From Pontibacter ummariensis (GTDB lineage: Bacteria > Bacteroidota > Bacteroidia > Cytophagales > Hymenobacteraceae): a DNA stretch of 64,000 nt. The position numbers and the translations under genes were made by a program. The DNA is taken from NCBI RefSeq assembly GCF_900188175.1, contig NZ_FZOQ01000003.1, positions 186,001 through 250,000 of the forward strand, read 5' to 3'. Below the pieces are notes generated by a model, which saw only the letters and a program-made list of their open reading frames with translations, ran no database searches and was not told the DNA's origin. This document shows, one piece after another, positions 62,180 to 64,000 of the stretch (positions are counted from its first letter, which is position 1; every line of letters starts with the position of its first letter).

Positions 62180-64000
<1,821 letters not shown>

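Overview
The window looks like chromosome of a member of Bacteroidota, order Cytophagales, most likely Hymenobacteraceae (Pontibacter-like). This is inferred from the gene set: type IX secretion (T9SS) type A and type B C-terminal domains, a PorP/SprF protein, a DUF3667 protein, a DUF4159-MoxR-DUF58-BatA-DUF4175 operon, an OmpP1/FadL plus SGNH lipoprotein pair and Bacteroidota-type promoters (TTG-N19-TAnnTTTG). No rRNA, tRNA, CRISPR array, insertion sequence or prophage was recognised. Both ends cut genes: a PAP2 phosphatase at the left and a prolyl oligopeptidase at the right.

Layout. 1-3 kb: two paralogous PAP2/class A acid phosphatases flank DoxX-like, GNAT and SigZ-type sigma factor genes. 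3.7-5.5 kb: an orphan curlin-repeat protein and a tiny membrane protein, separated by long non-coding stretches. 6.2-11 kb: a giant T9SS type B surface protein coupled to its PorP/SprF partner. 11-19.3 kb (minus): a six-gene MoxR/Bat-type envelope operon. 19.4-28 kb: a TldE/TldD pair, RlpA, DUF72 and a catalytic/non-catalytic M16 peptidase pair. 28-33.5 kb (minus): dGTPase with DUF3667, then a secreted metzincin-like protease with a T9SS tail. 33.7-36.3 kb: a BlaI/BlaR1-type pair with two operator-like palindromes. 36.4-40.7 kb: a site-2 protease, a trehalose-synthase-like GH13 enzyme coupled to a sensory-rhodopsin-transducer-family protein, and an alpha/beta hydrolase. 40.8-46.5 kb: ArfB, a small exported protein, a tandem array of three short peptide genes (most missed by ordinary gene callers), a sterol-desaturase-family protein, cyanophycinase and a thioredoxin-reductase-like flavoprotein. 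46.9-52.5 kb: OmpP1/FadL with SGNH lipoprotein, and DNA polymerase I. 52.8-57.8 kb: two PepSY-like exported proteins, an NtrC-type regulator and a hybrid histidine kinase. 58-62 kb: LemA-TPM-TPM operon, sugar nucleotidyltransferase and a 2OG-Fe(II) oxygenase. 62.2 kb to the end: lipoprotein prolyl oligopeptidase.

Most genes concern the cell envelope: secretion, surface proteins, proteases of the periplasm and membrane, and signal transduction. The most novel-looking item is the tandem short-peptide family at 42.8-43.4 kb, two members of which end in a conserved NLLPEVEIVA block. Other points of interest are the GH13/ASRT-family pair, the orphan curlin protein, the imperfect sigma-54-like site in front of the PepSY-like genes next to an NtrC regulator, and the duplicated palindromic operator of the BlaI-like repressor.
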